A DNA stretch of 6,963 bases from an uncultured Lachnospiraceae bacterium (GTDB lineage: Bacteria; Bacillota_A; Clostridia; Lachnospirales; Lachnospiraceae), in NCBI GenBank assembly GCA_910588595.1, contig CAJUQU010000215.1, positions 1-6,963 of the forward strand. Direction: 5' to 3'. Of the stretch, positions 1 to 6,016 are shown in pieces. Position 1 is the stretch's first letter. Every line of letters starts with the position of its first letter. The notes beneath the pieces are model-generated. The model did no database searches. It was not told where the DNA came from and was given only the letters and a program-made list of their open reading frames with translations. The position numbers and the translations under genes were made by a program.

Positions 1-191
1 AGCACAGGAGCGTCCGTTTCCGGACACTGGGATGTTATCCCCTGACAGGCGGTGTCGAGTCGGCGGCAGACACGCTGGAGGATATCGTGAGGGAGACGCT
101 CGGTGCCGTGACATCGGAGCGGACGAGCCGCGTGATCGACCATGAGGCAGCCAGGAGCATGGAACGGCGCAAGAGGGAGGGGTATTTCTGA
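1..191 (+). CDS. cysD: Sulfate adenylyltransferase subunit 2 (CysD), C-terminal end only
   Basis: The 3' end of a gene that begins before the window. The first complete codon is at base 3 and the TGA stop is at 189-191, giving 62 visible residues. They contain the CysD-like stretch RFRTLGCYPLTG, then SAADT and TSER, and end in SMERRKREGYF, the usual end of this family. CysD is the catalytic, PP-loop-type subunit of the heterodimeric ATP sulfurylase, which makes adenosine 5'-phosphosulfate (APS) from sulfate and ATP in the cytoplasm with its GTPase partner CysN. One base separates its stop from the preferred cysNC start, so the two are almost certainly translated from one message. The nucleotide-binding region lies upstream and cannot be judged here. 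Identity rests on the C-terminal motifs plus the neighbour. Confidence 0.9.
   Translation, partial: HRSVRFRTLGCYPLTGGVESAADTLEDIVRETLGAVTSERTSRVIDHEAARSMERRKREGYF
175..182 (+). promoter_or_regulatory. Ribosome binding site deciding the cysNC start
   Basis: The purine run GGGAGGGG inside the last codons of cysD ends ten bases before the ATG at 193. It supports 193 rather than the in-frame ATG at 142 and implies coupling of cysNC translation to cysD. Confidence 0.7.
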
Positions 192-192
192 T

Positions 193-2037
193 ATGTGTGC
201 AAAGAGGAACAGCAGCGGTCTGCTGAAATTTATCACCTGCGGCAGTGTGGATGACGGGAAATCGACACTCATCGGACATATGCTGTACGACGCCAAACTT
301 CTGTTTGCGGACCAGGAGCGTGCACTGGAGCTGGACAGCCGTGTGGGGAGCCGCGGGGGCGGGATCGACTATTCTCTCCTGTTGGACGGATTGATGGCGG
401 AGCGTGAGCAGGGTATCACGATCGACGTGGCGTACCGGTATTTCACGACGGAGCACAGGAGCTTTATCGTGGCGGATACCCCCGGACACGAGGAATACAC
501 GAGGAACATGGCAGTAGGAGCCTCTTTTGCAGACCTTGCGGTGATCCTGGTTGACGCCTCGCAGGGGATCCTGACGCAGACAAGACGTCATGCAAGGATC
601 TGCGCATTGATGGGGATCCGGTATTTCGTGTTTGCGGTCAACAAGATGGACCTGGTCCGCTATGACCGGAAGGCGTACCAAAAGATTGAAAAAGAGGTCA
701 GAAAGCTTGCGGTCGATCTGGAACTGTATCATACAGAGATCATTCCTGTCTCTGCAACGGAGGGGGATAATGTCACACTAAAATCAGGGCGTATGCCATG
801 GTACAGCGGGAAGACCCTGCTGGAATATCTTGAGTCCGTGGATGTGGATGACGGCGCCAAAGAGCAGGGATTTGTAATGCCGGTCCAGAGGGTATGCAGA
901 CCGAATGCAGATTTTCGCGGGTTCCAGGGGCAGGTGTCATCAGGGAGCATTTCTGCAGGGGATGAGATCACAGTGCTGCCAAGTGGCGAGAGGGCATGTG
1001 TGCAGTCGGTCTTTCTGGCAGACAAAAATGTGCAGGAGGCGCACAGAGGGCAGACACTGACAGTACAGTTAAACCGTGAGGTGGATGTGTCACGAGGATG
1101 TGTTCTGGTCAGAGGAACGCAGCTGAAGGTCAGCAGGATGTTCACGGCATCGATCCTCTGGATGGATGATGTGGAATTAGTACAGGGTAAAAATTTTCTG
1201 ATAAAGATCGGCACAAAGATGCTGCCCGCCACAGTGATGGCTGTCAAGTACAAGGTTGATATCCATTCTGGTGAAAACCTTGCGGCATCACAGTTATATA
1301 AAAATGAGATCGCTGTCTGTGACATTGCCATGGCGGAGGATGCCGTCTATGACGTATTTGCCGCACACAGGGATCTGGGGTGTTTCATATTGATCGACCG
1401 CATCACGAACATGACATCAGCCTGCGGTGTGATCGAACATTCCCTGCGGCGGGCTGACAACCTGACCTGGCAGAAGCTGGACGTCACGCGTGACACGCGC
1501 GCTGCCAGAATGGGGCAGAAGCCTGTAACACTGTGGTTTACCGGGCTTTCCGGGGCAGGAAAGTCAGCGCTGGCAAACGAGGTTGAGAAGGCGCTGAATG
1601 TCCAGGGTAACTACACTATGCTCCTGGACGGCGACAATGTGCGGATGGGACTGAACCAGAACCTTGGTTTTGAGGAGAAGGACAGGATCGAGAATATCCG
1701 CAGGGTGGCGGAAGTGGCAAAGCTTATGAATGATGCCGGGCTGATCGTGCTCACATCGTTTATCTCTCCGTATGAAAGTGACAGGGCGCGGGCGCGGGAG
1801 ATCATCGGCAGCACCAATTTTATAGAGATCTATGTGAGTACGCCTTTGAAAGAGTGCGAGAGACGTGATGTGAAAGGGCTGTATAAGAAGGCGAGAAACG
1901 GCCTGATCCCCAATTTTACCGGAATCTCAAGTCCCTATGAACCGCCTGCCTGTGCCGAGGTGGAGATCGATACGAGCCGGTATGCGCTGGAGGAGGCGGT
2001 TGACCATGTGCTGAGGGAGATCCGGAAATATCTGTGA
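193..2037 (+). CDS. cysNC: Bifunctional sulfate adenylyltransferase subunit 1 / APS kinase (CysN-CysC fusion)
   Basis: A 614-residue fusion. The N-terminal CysN part is an EF-Tu-like GTPase: P-loop GSVDDGKS at residues 17-24, switch I EREQGITID near 70-78, DTPGHEEY at 95-102, NKMD at 150-153 and a SATEGDN segment at 187-193. Beta-barrel domains follow to about residue 440. The C-terminal part is APS kinase: P-loop GLSGAGKS at 451-458, DGDNVR at 479-484, FISPY with the normally phosphorylated serine at 523-527, and KGLYKKAR at 561-568. With CysD it forms APS at the cost of GTP, then phosphorylates APS to PAPS. The ATG at 193 is chosen because GGGAGG at 175-180 lies about 10 bases upstream (after two more Gs) and because it abuts the cysD stop. 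An in-frame ATG at 142 would add 17 residues unlike the family. Small deviations (GKSA rather than GKST, VRMGL rather than VRHGL in the kinase) leave the main catalytic motifs intact. Length fits CysNC fusions, so it is not truncated. Confidence 0.94.
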   Translation: MCAKRNSSGLLKFITCGSVDDGKSTLIGHMLYDAKLLFADQERALELDSRVGSRGGGIDYSLLLDGLMAEREQGITIDVAYRYFTTEHRSFIVADTPGHEEYTRNMAVGASFADLAVILVDASQGILTQTRRHARICALMGIRYFVFAVNKMDLVRYDRKAYQKIEKEVRKLAVDLELYHTEIIPVSATEGDNVTLKSGRMPWYSGKTLLEYLESVDVDDGAKEQGFVMPVQRVCRPNADFRGFQGQVSSGSISAGDEITVLPSGERACVQSVFLADKNVQEAHRGQTLTVQLNREVDVSRGCVLVRGTQLKVSRMFTASILWMDDVELVQGKNFLIKIGTKMLPATVMAVKYKVDIHSGENLAASQLYKNEIAVCDIAMAEDAVYDVFAAHRDLGCFILIDRITNMTSACGVIEHSLRRADNLTWQKLDVTRDTRAARMGQKPVTLWFTGLSGAGKSALANEVEKALNVQGNYTMLLDGDNVRMGLNQNLGFEEKDRIENIRRVAEVAKLMNDAGLIVLTSFISPYESDRARAREIIGSTNFIEIYVSTPLKECERRDVKGLYKKARNGLIPNFTGISSPYEPPACAEVEIDTSRYALEEAVDHVLREIRKYL

Positions 2038-2174
2038 GGAAAGCATACAGGGAGGCGTCTGGTCATGGATGAAGAAGATCCGGAAATAGTGTGAAAAAGA
2101 GCATTTCACCATCCTGAATTGAACGCCTGCTGAAGCAGGCAGATGGGAGTTAGCGTGAGGAAATCGTACAGGGG
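1992..2174 (+). repeat. Degenerate repeats of the cysNC 3' end in the cysNC-cysW gap
   Basis: The last codons of cysNC plus its stop region (about 1992-2046) are echoed at about 2051-2104, offset 57-59 bases. A 13-base perfect core, AGATCCGGAAATA, is at 2018-2030 and 2076-2088, with GGAGGCG and a CATG shared before it and GTGA and GCAT after it. The stop-proximal segment starting GTGAGGAAA at 2034-2053 recurs at 2155-2174 with about 17 of 20 positions identical. The second copy is out of frame and carries early stops, so it does not encode protein. I infer decayed duplication of a gene end, or the scar of a lost gene. Similarity outside the 13-base core is my hand alignment. Confidence 0.55.
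2125..2140 (+). other. Small perfect hairpin in the cysNC-cysW spacer
   Basis: GCCTGC, loop TGAA, GCAGGC: a six-base-pair GC-rich stem with a four-base loop. No T-run follows, so it is not a standard intrinsic terminator. It could slow decay or processing of the message between cysNC and cysW, or be incidental. The rest of the 2038-2213 gap holds only the degenerate repeats and the cysW ribosome site. Confidence 0.35.
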
Positions 2175-2202
2175 CGACATCAACAGGTGGTATCACAGAA
2201 GC

Positions 2203-2208
2203 GGAGGG
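2203..2208 (+). promoter_or_regulatory. Ribosome binding site deciding the cysW start
   Basis: GGAGGG lies five bases before the ATG at 2214. The longer reading from GTG at 2187 has no comparable site and adds nine residues before this ATG. Confidence 0.7.
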
Positions 2209-2213
2209 ACGTA

Positions 2214-3104
2214 ATGGCTAAGAAGGTACAAAGGACATATCAGCAGGATATCGTGGGGGATGGGATCTCCTCCATACAGAAGGTCAGGGAACCGCACAGG
2301 GAGAGATCAGGGAAGGGCATAAAGTATGTACTGATAGGTGTCTGCACACTGTTCTTATCAGTGATGCTGCTGCTTCCTTTGACTGTAGTCGTAACCAACG
2401 CCCTGCGCGACGGCTGGGAGGCATACAGGGAGGCAGTGTTTGATGAGTATACCATCAAGGCTTTACAGCTTACACTGCTTGCGGCAGTAACGGCGGTGGC
2501 AGTTAATACCATATTTGGTCTTTTTGCATCTTACCTGTTATCGAAGTATTATTTCAGGGGGCGCCGGATCCTTGCCGCACTCATAGACATTCCATTTTCA
2601 ATATCGCCGGTCATAGCGGGACTGGTGTTCATACTCACGTTTGGAAATGTCGGTTGGATGGGGGATTTTTTGAAATCCCATGACATAAAGATCGTGTTTG
2701 CCGTGCCAGGCGTGATACTTGCTACAATATTTGTCACATTTCCGTTTGTGTTCCGTGAACTTTTGCCGGTCATGAACACAAACGGAAACGATGAGGAGGA
2801 AGCGGCAGCACTGATGGGAGCCGGCGGTTTTACCATTTTTCGCAGGATCACGCTCCCCCACATCAGATGGGCGCTGCTCTATGGTGTGATCCTGTGCGCT
2901 GCGCGGGCACTCGGGGAGTTCGGTGCTGTATCCGTGATTTCTGGGCATTTGCGTGGAAAGACAAACACGCTCCCTCTCCATGTGGAGATCCTTTACAATG
3001 AGTTCAACACGACAGCAGCTTTTGCGGTATCATCGATCCTGGTGGTTCTGGCAGTGCTGATCCTGATCGCCAGGAATATCGTGGAGTGGAAAAGAGATCG
3101 ATAG
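2214..3104 (+). CDS. cysW: Sulfate ABC transporter permease subunit CysW
   Basis: A 296-residue inner-membrane permease of the sulfate/thiosulfate importer. A basic cytoplasmic N-terminus of about 36 residues precedes some six hydrophobic segments, near residues 37-60, 83-107, 118-145, 160-178, 218-243 and 266-288. The cytoplasmic EAA loop that docks on the ATPase spans about 194-218 (EEEAAALMGAGG, then RRITLP). CysW rather than CysT is called from the family-like strings IFVTFPFVFRELLPV (172-186), ARALGEFGAVSVISG (230-244) and LRGKTNTLPLHVE (246-258). It normally pairs with CysT across the membrane and with a CysA dimer, and takes sulfate from a binding protein. CysT and the binding protein are not in this window and would have to be encoded elsewhere. 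The cysA gene starts 19 bases downstream, so the two are co-transcribed. The length is normal and no frame problem is visible. Confidence 0.92.
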   Translation: MAKKVQRTYQQDIVGDGISSIQKVREPHRERSGKGIKYVLIGVCTLFLSVMLLLPLTVVVTNALRDGWEAYREAVFDEYTIKALQLTLLAAVTAVAVNTIFGLFASYLLSKYYFRGRRILAALIDIPFSISPVIAGLVFILTFGNVGWMGDFLKSHDIKIVFAVPGVILATIFVTFPFVFRELLPVMNTNGNDEEEAAALMGAGGFTIFRRITLPHIRWALLYGVILCAARALGEFGAVSVISGHLRGKTNTLPLHVEILYNEFNTTAAFAVSSILVVLAVLILIARNIVEWKRDR

Positions 3105-3123
3105 AAAATGGGAGCAGAGCATC

Positions 3124-3867
3124 ATGTATATACAGATGGAACATATTTACAAGACGTTCGACGGGTTCCGTGCCTCATGCGACGTGAGTTTCGGTGTGGA
3201 AAAGGGACAGCTGGCGGCATTGCTCGGACCGAGCGGGAGCGGGAAGACTACAATATTGAGAATGATAGCGGGACTGGACATGCCGGATTCCGGGGACATT
3301 GCGATCAATGGCATACGCGTCAATGATATTCCGGGAAGTAAGCGTGGGATCGGTTTCGTGTTCCAGAATTATGCACTGTTCCGCTACATGACAGTGGCGG
3401 ACAATATTGCGTTCGGGCTGGAAGTGCAGAGAAAAAGTAAGAAGGAGATCAAAAGCAGGGTAGAGGAGCTTCTGGAGCTGGTTTCCATGAAGGAACTGGG
3501 AAAGCGTTATCCGCACCAGCTGTCAGGAGGACAGCGGCAGCGTGTGGCATTTGCGCGTGCACTTGCCCCAAACCCGCAGCTTCTTTTGCTGGACGAGCCA
3601 TTTGCGGCAATTGATGCGAAAGTGCGTAGGGAACTCAGGACGTGGTTAAAGGAGATGATCAACAGGGTAGGGATCACAAGCATCTTTGTGACACATGACC
3701 AGGAGGAGGCGATGGAAGTTGCGGATACCATAATCATCACGAACCAAGGCAGGATCGAGCAGATCGGAACGCCAAACGAGATATGCCGGCACCCGCAGAC
3801 GGATTTTGTCAAAGATTTCATAGACATAGCGCGGTATGAGGCGCTTTTTGAAAATTACAATTGTTGA
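3124..3867 (+). CDS. cysA: Sulfate ABC transporter ATP-binding subunit CysA, short form
   Basis: A 247-residue ABC ATPase that powers sulfate import with CysW. Walker A is GPSGSGKT at 35-42, the Q-loop glutamine is Q81 in FVFQNYALF, the signature LSGGQ is at 133-137, Walker B LLLLDEP at 153-159 with catalytic E158, D-loop AAID at 161-164, and H-loop H191 in FVTHDQEEA. All are intact. Sulfate specificity is inferred from the adjoining cysW and the sulfate-activation genes, since the ATPase alone could serve molybdate or other anions. The protein ends about 35 residues after IEQIGTPNEI (211-220), so it lacks the C-terminal TOBE-type regulatory domain found in CysA proteins of about 350 residues. 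Nothing downstream looks like a frameshifted remainder. GGGAG at 3110-3114 lies nine bases before the ATG. The stop codon lies inside the -35 element of the next promoter. Confidence 0.88.
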   Translation: MYIQMEHIYKTFDGFRASCDVSFGVEKGQLAALLGPSGSGKTTILRMIAGLDMPDSGDIAINGIRVNDIPGSKRGIGFVFQNYALFRYMTVADNIAFGLEVQRKSKKEIKSRVEELLELVSMKELGKRYPHQLSGGQRQRVAFARALAPNPQLLLLDEPFAAIDAKVRRELRTWLKEMINRVGITSIFVTHDQEEAMEVADTIIITNQGRIEQIGTPNEICRHPQTDFVKDFIDIARYEALFENYNC

Positions 3868-3891
3868 CGCTGGCTGTAAAAGGTGTATAAT
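3864..3891 (+). promoter_or_regulatory. Sigma-A-type promoter overlapping the cysA stop codon
   Basis: TTGACG at 3864-3869, a 16-base spacer and a perfect TATAAT at 3886-3891. The -35 includes the TGA stop of cysA (3865-3867). Transcription would start near 3897-3899, about 42 bases before the ADP-ribosylglycohydrolase ATG. This start site is also an argument against the in-frame GTG at 3902, which would be nearly leaderless. No terminator is seen between cysA and this gene, so read-through from the sulfate operon is also possible. Confidence 0.8.
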
Positions 3892-3940
3892 AGAGAAATA
3901 GGTGAATACAAATATTGAAGCATATAACGGGGGATTCGGA

Positions 3941-5104
3941 ATGAGATCGGAGGACAGGATAAAATACGCAAAACGCGCGTTGGTTGGCACTGCATTAGGC
4001 GATTGTTTTGGACAGACTTTTTTTATTCCTGACGAAATGGCTTGCCAAAAGATAAAAAACAGAGAGATTTTGGACGAGCCATGGCATTTTACGGATGATA
4101 CCGTGATGGCAATCGGGATCTACCGTATCCTCGAAACGTATGGGGAAATTAACCAGGATGCATTGGCGAGGGTCTTTGCGGAGAATTACGCAATAGACTG
4201 GCACCGGGGATATGGAGCAACAGCACATTCTATACTGCGCAGTATTGGAGAGACTTTTTTTATTCCTGACGAAATGGCTTGCCAAAAGATAAAAAACAGA
4301 GAGATTTTGGACGAGCCATGGCATTTTACGGATGATACCGTGATGGCAATCGGGATCTACCGTATCCTCGAAACGTATGGGGAAATTAACCAGGATGCAT
4401 TGGCGAGGGTCTTTGCGGAGAATTACGCAATAGACTGGCACCGGGGATATGGAGCAACAGCACATTCTATACTGCGCAGTATTGGAGAGGGACAAAATTG
4501 GCAGGAAGCTGCATCAGTAGTGTTTGACGGAATGGGTTCCATGGGCAACGGCGGTGCAATGCGCGCTGCACCTATAGGTGCATATTTTGCAGATGATCTG
4601 GACAAGGTTCTCTACTATGCCAAGGCATCTGCCGAAGTGACGCATGCGCATATCGAGGGAATCGTAGGTGCAATGGCTGCTGCAGTGGGCGCGGCATTAC
4701 TGCTGAATAAAAAGCTGGGGTGTTATTCCGGAGAGGGAGAGGCATTTTTGCGCGATGTTGCAGACAAATTGCCGGAAAGTGATACCAAATATAAAATATT
4801 GTCTGCAGTTTCCATCAAAAAAGAGAGCAGTATGGATTTTGTCGTTTCCGCGCTTGGAAATGGGATCAGGCTGACTGCGCAGGATACCGTTCCGCTCTGT
4901 CTCTGGTGTGCGGCATATTTTTATACTTCAATAGAGGATGCATTGTGGACAGCGGTTTCAGCGTTGGGAGATCGAGATACCATATGCGCCATCGTGGGTG
5001 GAATGGTTGCTCTTTTTGCGGATGAGATCCCGCAGAAGTGGTTCGGTTATATGGAGCATCCTGAAAATTCTGTTTTTATGAACAATAGACAGGAAAAATT
5101 CTAG
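3941..5104 (+). CDS. ADP-ribosylglycohydrolase family protein with an internal 79-residue tandem duplication
   Basis: A 387-residue protein of the ADP-ribosylglycohydrolase (DraG/ARH) family, all-helical dinuclear-metal enzymes that remove ADP-ribose from proteins or small molecules. Family marks are GTALGD at 16-21, the metal motif FTDDTVM at 50-56, GNGGAMRAAPIG at 202-213, a VTHAH segment at 233-237 and the C-terminal metal motif LGDRDTICAIVGG at 342-354 (usually GGDTDT in relatives). Residues 26-104 are repeated exactly as 105-183, so FTDDTVM occurs again at 129-135. Removing one copy gives 308 residues, a usual family length. The C-terminal domain now follows copy 2, while the GTALGD helix precedes copy 1, so the fold must either loop out one copy or be disrupted. 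Activity is uncertain and the substrate is unknown. The ATG at 3941 is preceded at seven bases by GGGGG (3929-3933). The gene is visibly more AT-rich than the sulfate genes and has its own promoter and terminator. Confidence 0.9.
   Translation: MRSEDRIKYAKRALVGTALGDCFGQTFFIPDEMACQKIKNREILDEPWHFTDDTVMAIGIYRILETYGEINQDALARVFAENYAIDWHRGYGATAHSILRSIGETFFIPDEMACQKIKNREILDEPWHFTDDTVMAIGIYRILETYGEINQDALARVFAENYAIDWHRGYGATAHSILRSIGEGQNWQEAASVVFDGMGSMGNGGAMRAAPIGAYFADDLDKVLYYAKASAEVTHAHIEGIVGAMAAAVGAALLLNKKLGCYSGEGEAFLRDVADKLPESDTKYKILSAVSIKKESSMDFVVSALGNGIRLTAQDTVPLCLWCAAYFYTSIEDALWTAVSALGDRDTICAIVGGMVALFADEIPQKWFGYMEHPENSVFMNNRQEKF
4014..4489 (+). repeat. Perfect in-frame 237-bp tandem direct duplication
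   Basis: Bases 4014-4252 and 4251-4489 match without a difference I can find. The unit is 237 bases, exactly 79 codons, so the reading frame is kept. The copies share only the two bases AG at the junction, meaning the endpoints had almost no homology. Left of copy 1 is C and left of copy 2 is G. Right of copy 1 is A and right of copy 2 is G. Each copy starts AGAC followed by seven Ts. The absence of any silent difference implies a very recent event or an assembly or cloning artefact. Homologous recombination could collapse or expand the array. Confidence 0.95.
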
Positions 5105-5144
5105 ATTCAAAAAATTTCTGCATGAGAAATATTATATTAAGGGA

Positions 5145-5202
5145 ACAGACAAGAAGAGGTATTTCAAAATATATTGTTTTGTGATACCTCTTACTCTGTT
5201 TT
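5145..5202 (+). terminator. Long hairpin terminator after the ADP-ribosylglycohydrolase gene
   Basis: The perfect nine-base arms AAGAGGTAT (5154-5162) and ATACCTCTT (5184-5192) enclose a second stem, CAAAA (5165-5169) with TTTTG (5177-5181), around a seven-base loop. Outer pairing of ACAGA (5145-5149) with TCTGT (5195-5199) extends it. The stem is followed by TTTT at 5199-5202 and further T-rich sequence. It ends transcription of the upstream gene. The opposite-strand reading has a poorer T-tail, so + is the likely direction. Confidence 0.75.
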
Positions 5203-5241
5203 ATCATCTTGCACAGGCGGATCTGCTGATCAACTTAATCA

Positions 5242-5270
5242 TTGCGAACTTTGTTGAAATATGGTATGAT
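5242..5270 (+). promoter_or_regulatory. Sigma-A-type promoter for the epimerase gene
   Basis: TTGCGA at 5242-5247, a 17-base spacer and TATGAT at 5265-5270, with a predicted start near 5277. It lies after the terminator and before the epimerase, leaving a leader of about 48 bases. In the 5105-5324 gap I otherwise see only a weak AT-rich inverted repeat, ATTTCT/AGAAAT, at 5114-5130. No riboswitch-like structure was recognised. Confidence 0.65.
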
Positions 5271-5324
5271 ATAGACTATCGGTCAGAAAGCGAGATTAAA
5301 GAGAGAAAATGGAGATGAAAGCTT

Positions 5325-5996
5325 ATGTACTTTGAGCTTACAGCATCGCTGATGTGTGCCAACTATGGCCATTTGGAGAAAGAGATCAGGGAGTTGGACG
5401 AGGGTGGAATCGATTCTTTCCATATAGATATCATGGATGGACGGTATGTGCCGAATTTTGCCATGTCGCTAAACGATATGAAATACATAGCCAGCGCGAC
5501 TAAAAAGCCGTTGGATGTGCATCTGATGATCGAGCATCCCAACAATAACGTCCAGCTCTTTTTAAATAATCTAAGGCGCGGTGATACCGTGTACATCCAT
5601 CCGGAGGCGGAATACCATCCTTCCACGACCTTGCAGAAGATCATTGACGCGGGGATGATTCCGGGGATCGCCATCAATCCGGGGACAAGTGTGGAGACAG
5701 TCTATGAGATGCTTCGCATCGTAAAAAAGGTCTTGGTCATGACAGTCAATCCGGGCAATGCAGGTCAGATGTATATGCCCTATGTCGGGAAAAAGATCAA
5801 AAGACTGCTGACATTGAAGGAAGAGATGCAGTTTCAGCTATATTGGGACGGTGCCTGCAGCGCGGATAAGATCCTGAAGTTCGCACCGATGGGGATGGAC
5901 GGTTTTGTGCTTGGCACAACGCTCCTCTTCGGGAAAGGACGGCCATACGGGGAAGTGATCCGGGAGATCCGCCGGTATTGTGATTTGATTGAATGA
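5325..5996 (+). CDS. Ribulose-phosphate 3-epimerase family protein
   Basis: A 223-residue TIM-barrel sugar-phosphate epimerase, the usual length for Rpe. The family signature HIDIMDGRYVPNF is at 33-45. H33, D35, H66 (in DVHLM) and D175 (in YWDGAC) match the four metal-binding and catalytic residues of the family, and VLVMTVNPG is at 137-144. Rpe interconverts ribulose-5-phosphate and xylulose-5-phosphate in the pentose phosphate pathway. Close relatives act on allulose-6-phosphate. Two phosphate-binding regions differ from classic Rpe: VNPGNAGQ instead of VNPGFGGQ, and DGAC instead of DGGV or DGGI after D175. A non-canonical substrate is therefore possible and I give no symbol. GGAG at 5311-5314 lies ten bases before the ATG. 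A DUF5717-like gene begins 20 bases after the stop, so the two are probably one transcript. Confidence 0.85.
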   Translation: MYFELTASLMCANYGHLEKEIRELDEGGIDSFHIDIMDGRYVPNFAMSLNDMKYIASATKKPLDVHLMIEHPNNNVQLFLNNLRRGDTVYIHPEAEYHPSTTLQKIIDAGMIPGIAINPGTSVETVYEMLRIVKKVLVMTVNPGNAGQMYMPYVGKKIKRLLTLKEEMQFQLYWDGACSADKILKFAPMGMDGFVLGTTLLFGKGRPYGEVIREIRRYCDLIE

Positions 5997-6016
5997 GTTA
6001 TTAAGGAAGTGGAACA

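Noticed and set aside
142..192. In-frame upstream ATG for cysNC adding 17 residues
   Set aside because: It overlaps cysD by 50 bases, has no family-like sequence, and a better ribosome site serves the ATG at 193.
729..1331. A 200-codon reading frame on the - strand inside cysNC
   Set aside because: It is fully covered by a well-supported gene on the other strand, has no recognisable motif and no ribosome site of note. The same holds for the other - strand frames in the window.
2125..2140. Intrinsic terminator between cysNC and cysW
   Set aside because: The hairpin is short and no T-run follows, so it is recorded only as a hairpin.
3108..3326. A 72-codon + strand frame beginning just before cysA
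   Set aside because: It overlaps the Walker A-encoding part of cysA in another frame and its product resembles nothing.
4014..4489. CRISPR array or insertion sequence as the source of the repeat
   Set aside because: There are only two adjacent copies with no spacers, no inverted ends and no transposase. Both copies are coding sequence of the host gene.
3995..4495. A 166-codon - strand frame with a repeated protein sequence
   Set aside because: The repeat is simply the reverse reading of the 237-base duplication, not a repeat protein.
3941..5104. Toxin-antitoxin or defence system built around the ADP-ribosylglycohydrolase
   Set aside because: No ADP-ribosyltransferase or other toxin-like partner is adjacent; the neighbours are sulfate transport and a sugar epimerase on separate promoters.
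5309..5335. Eight-codon upstream frame (ATG 5309) overlapping the epimerase start
   Set aside because: It has no separate ribosome site beyond purine-rich leader sequence and is likely chance.
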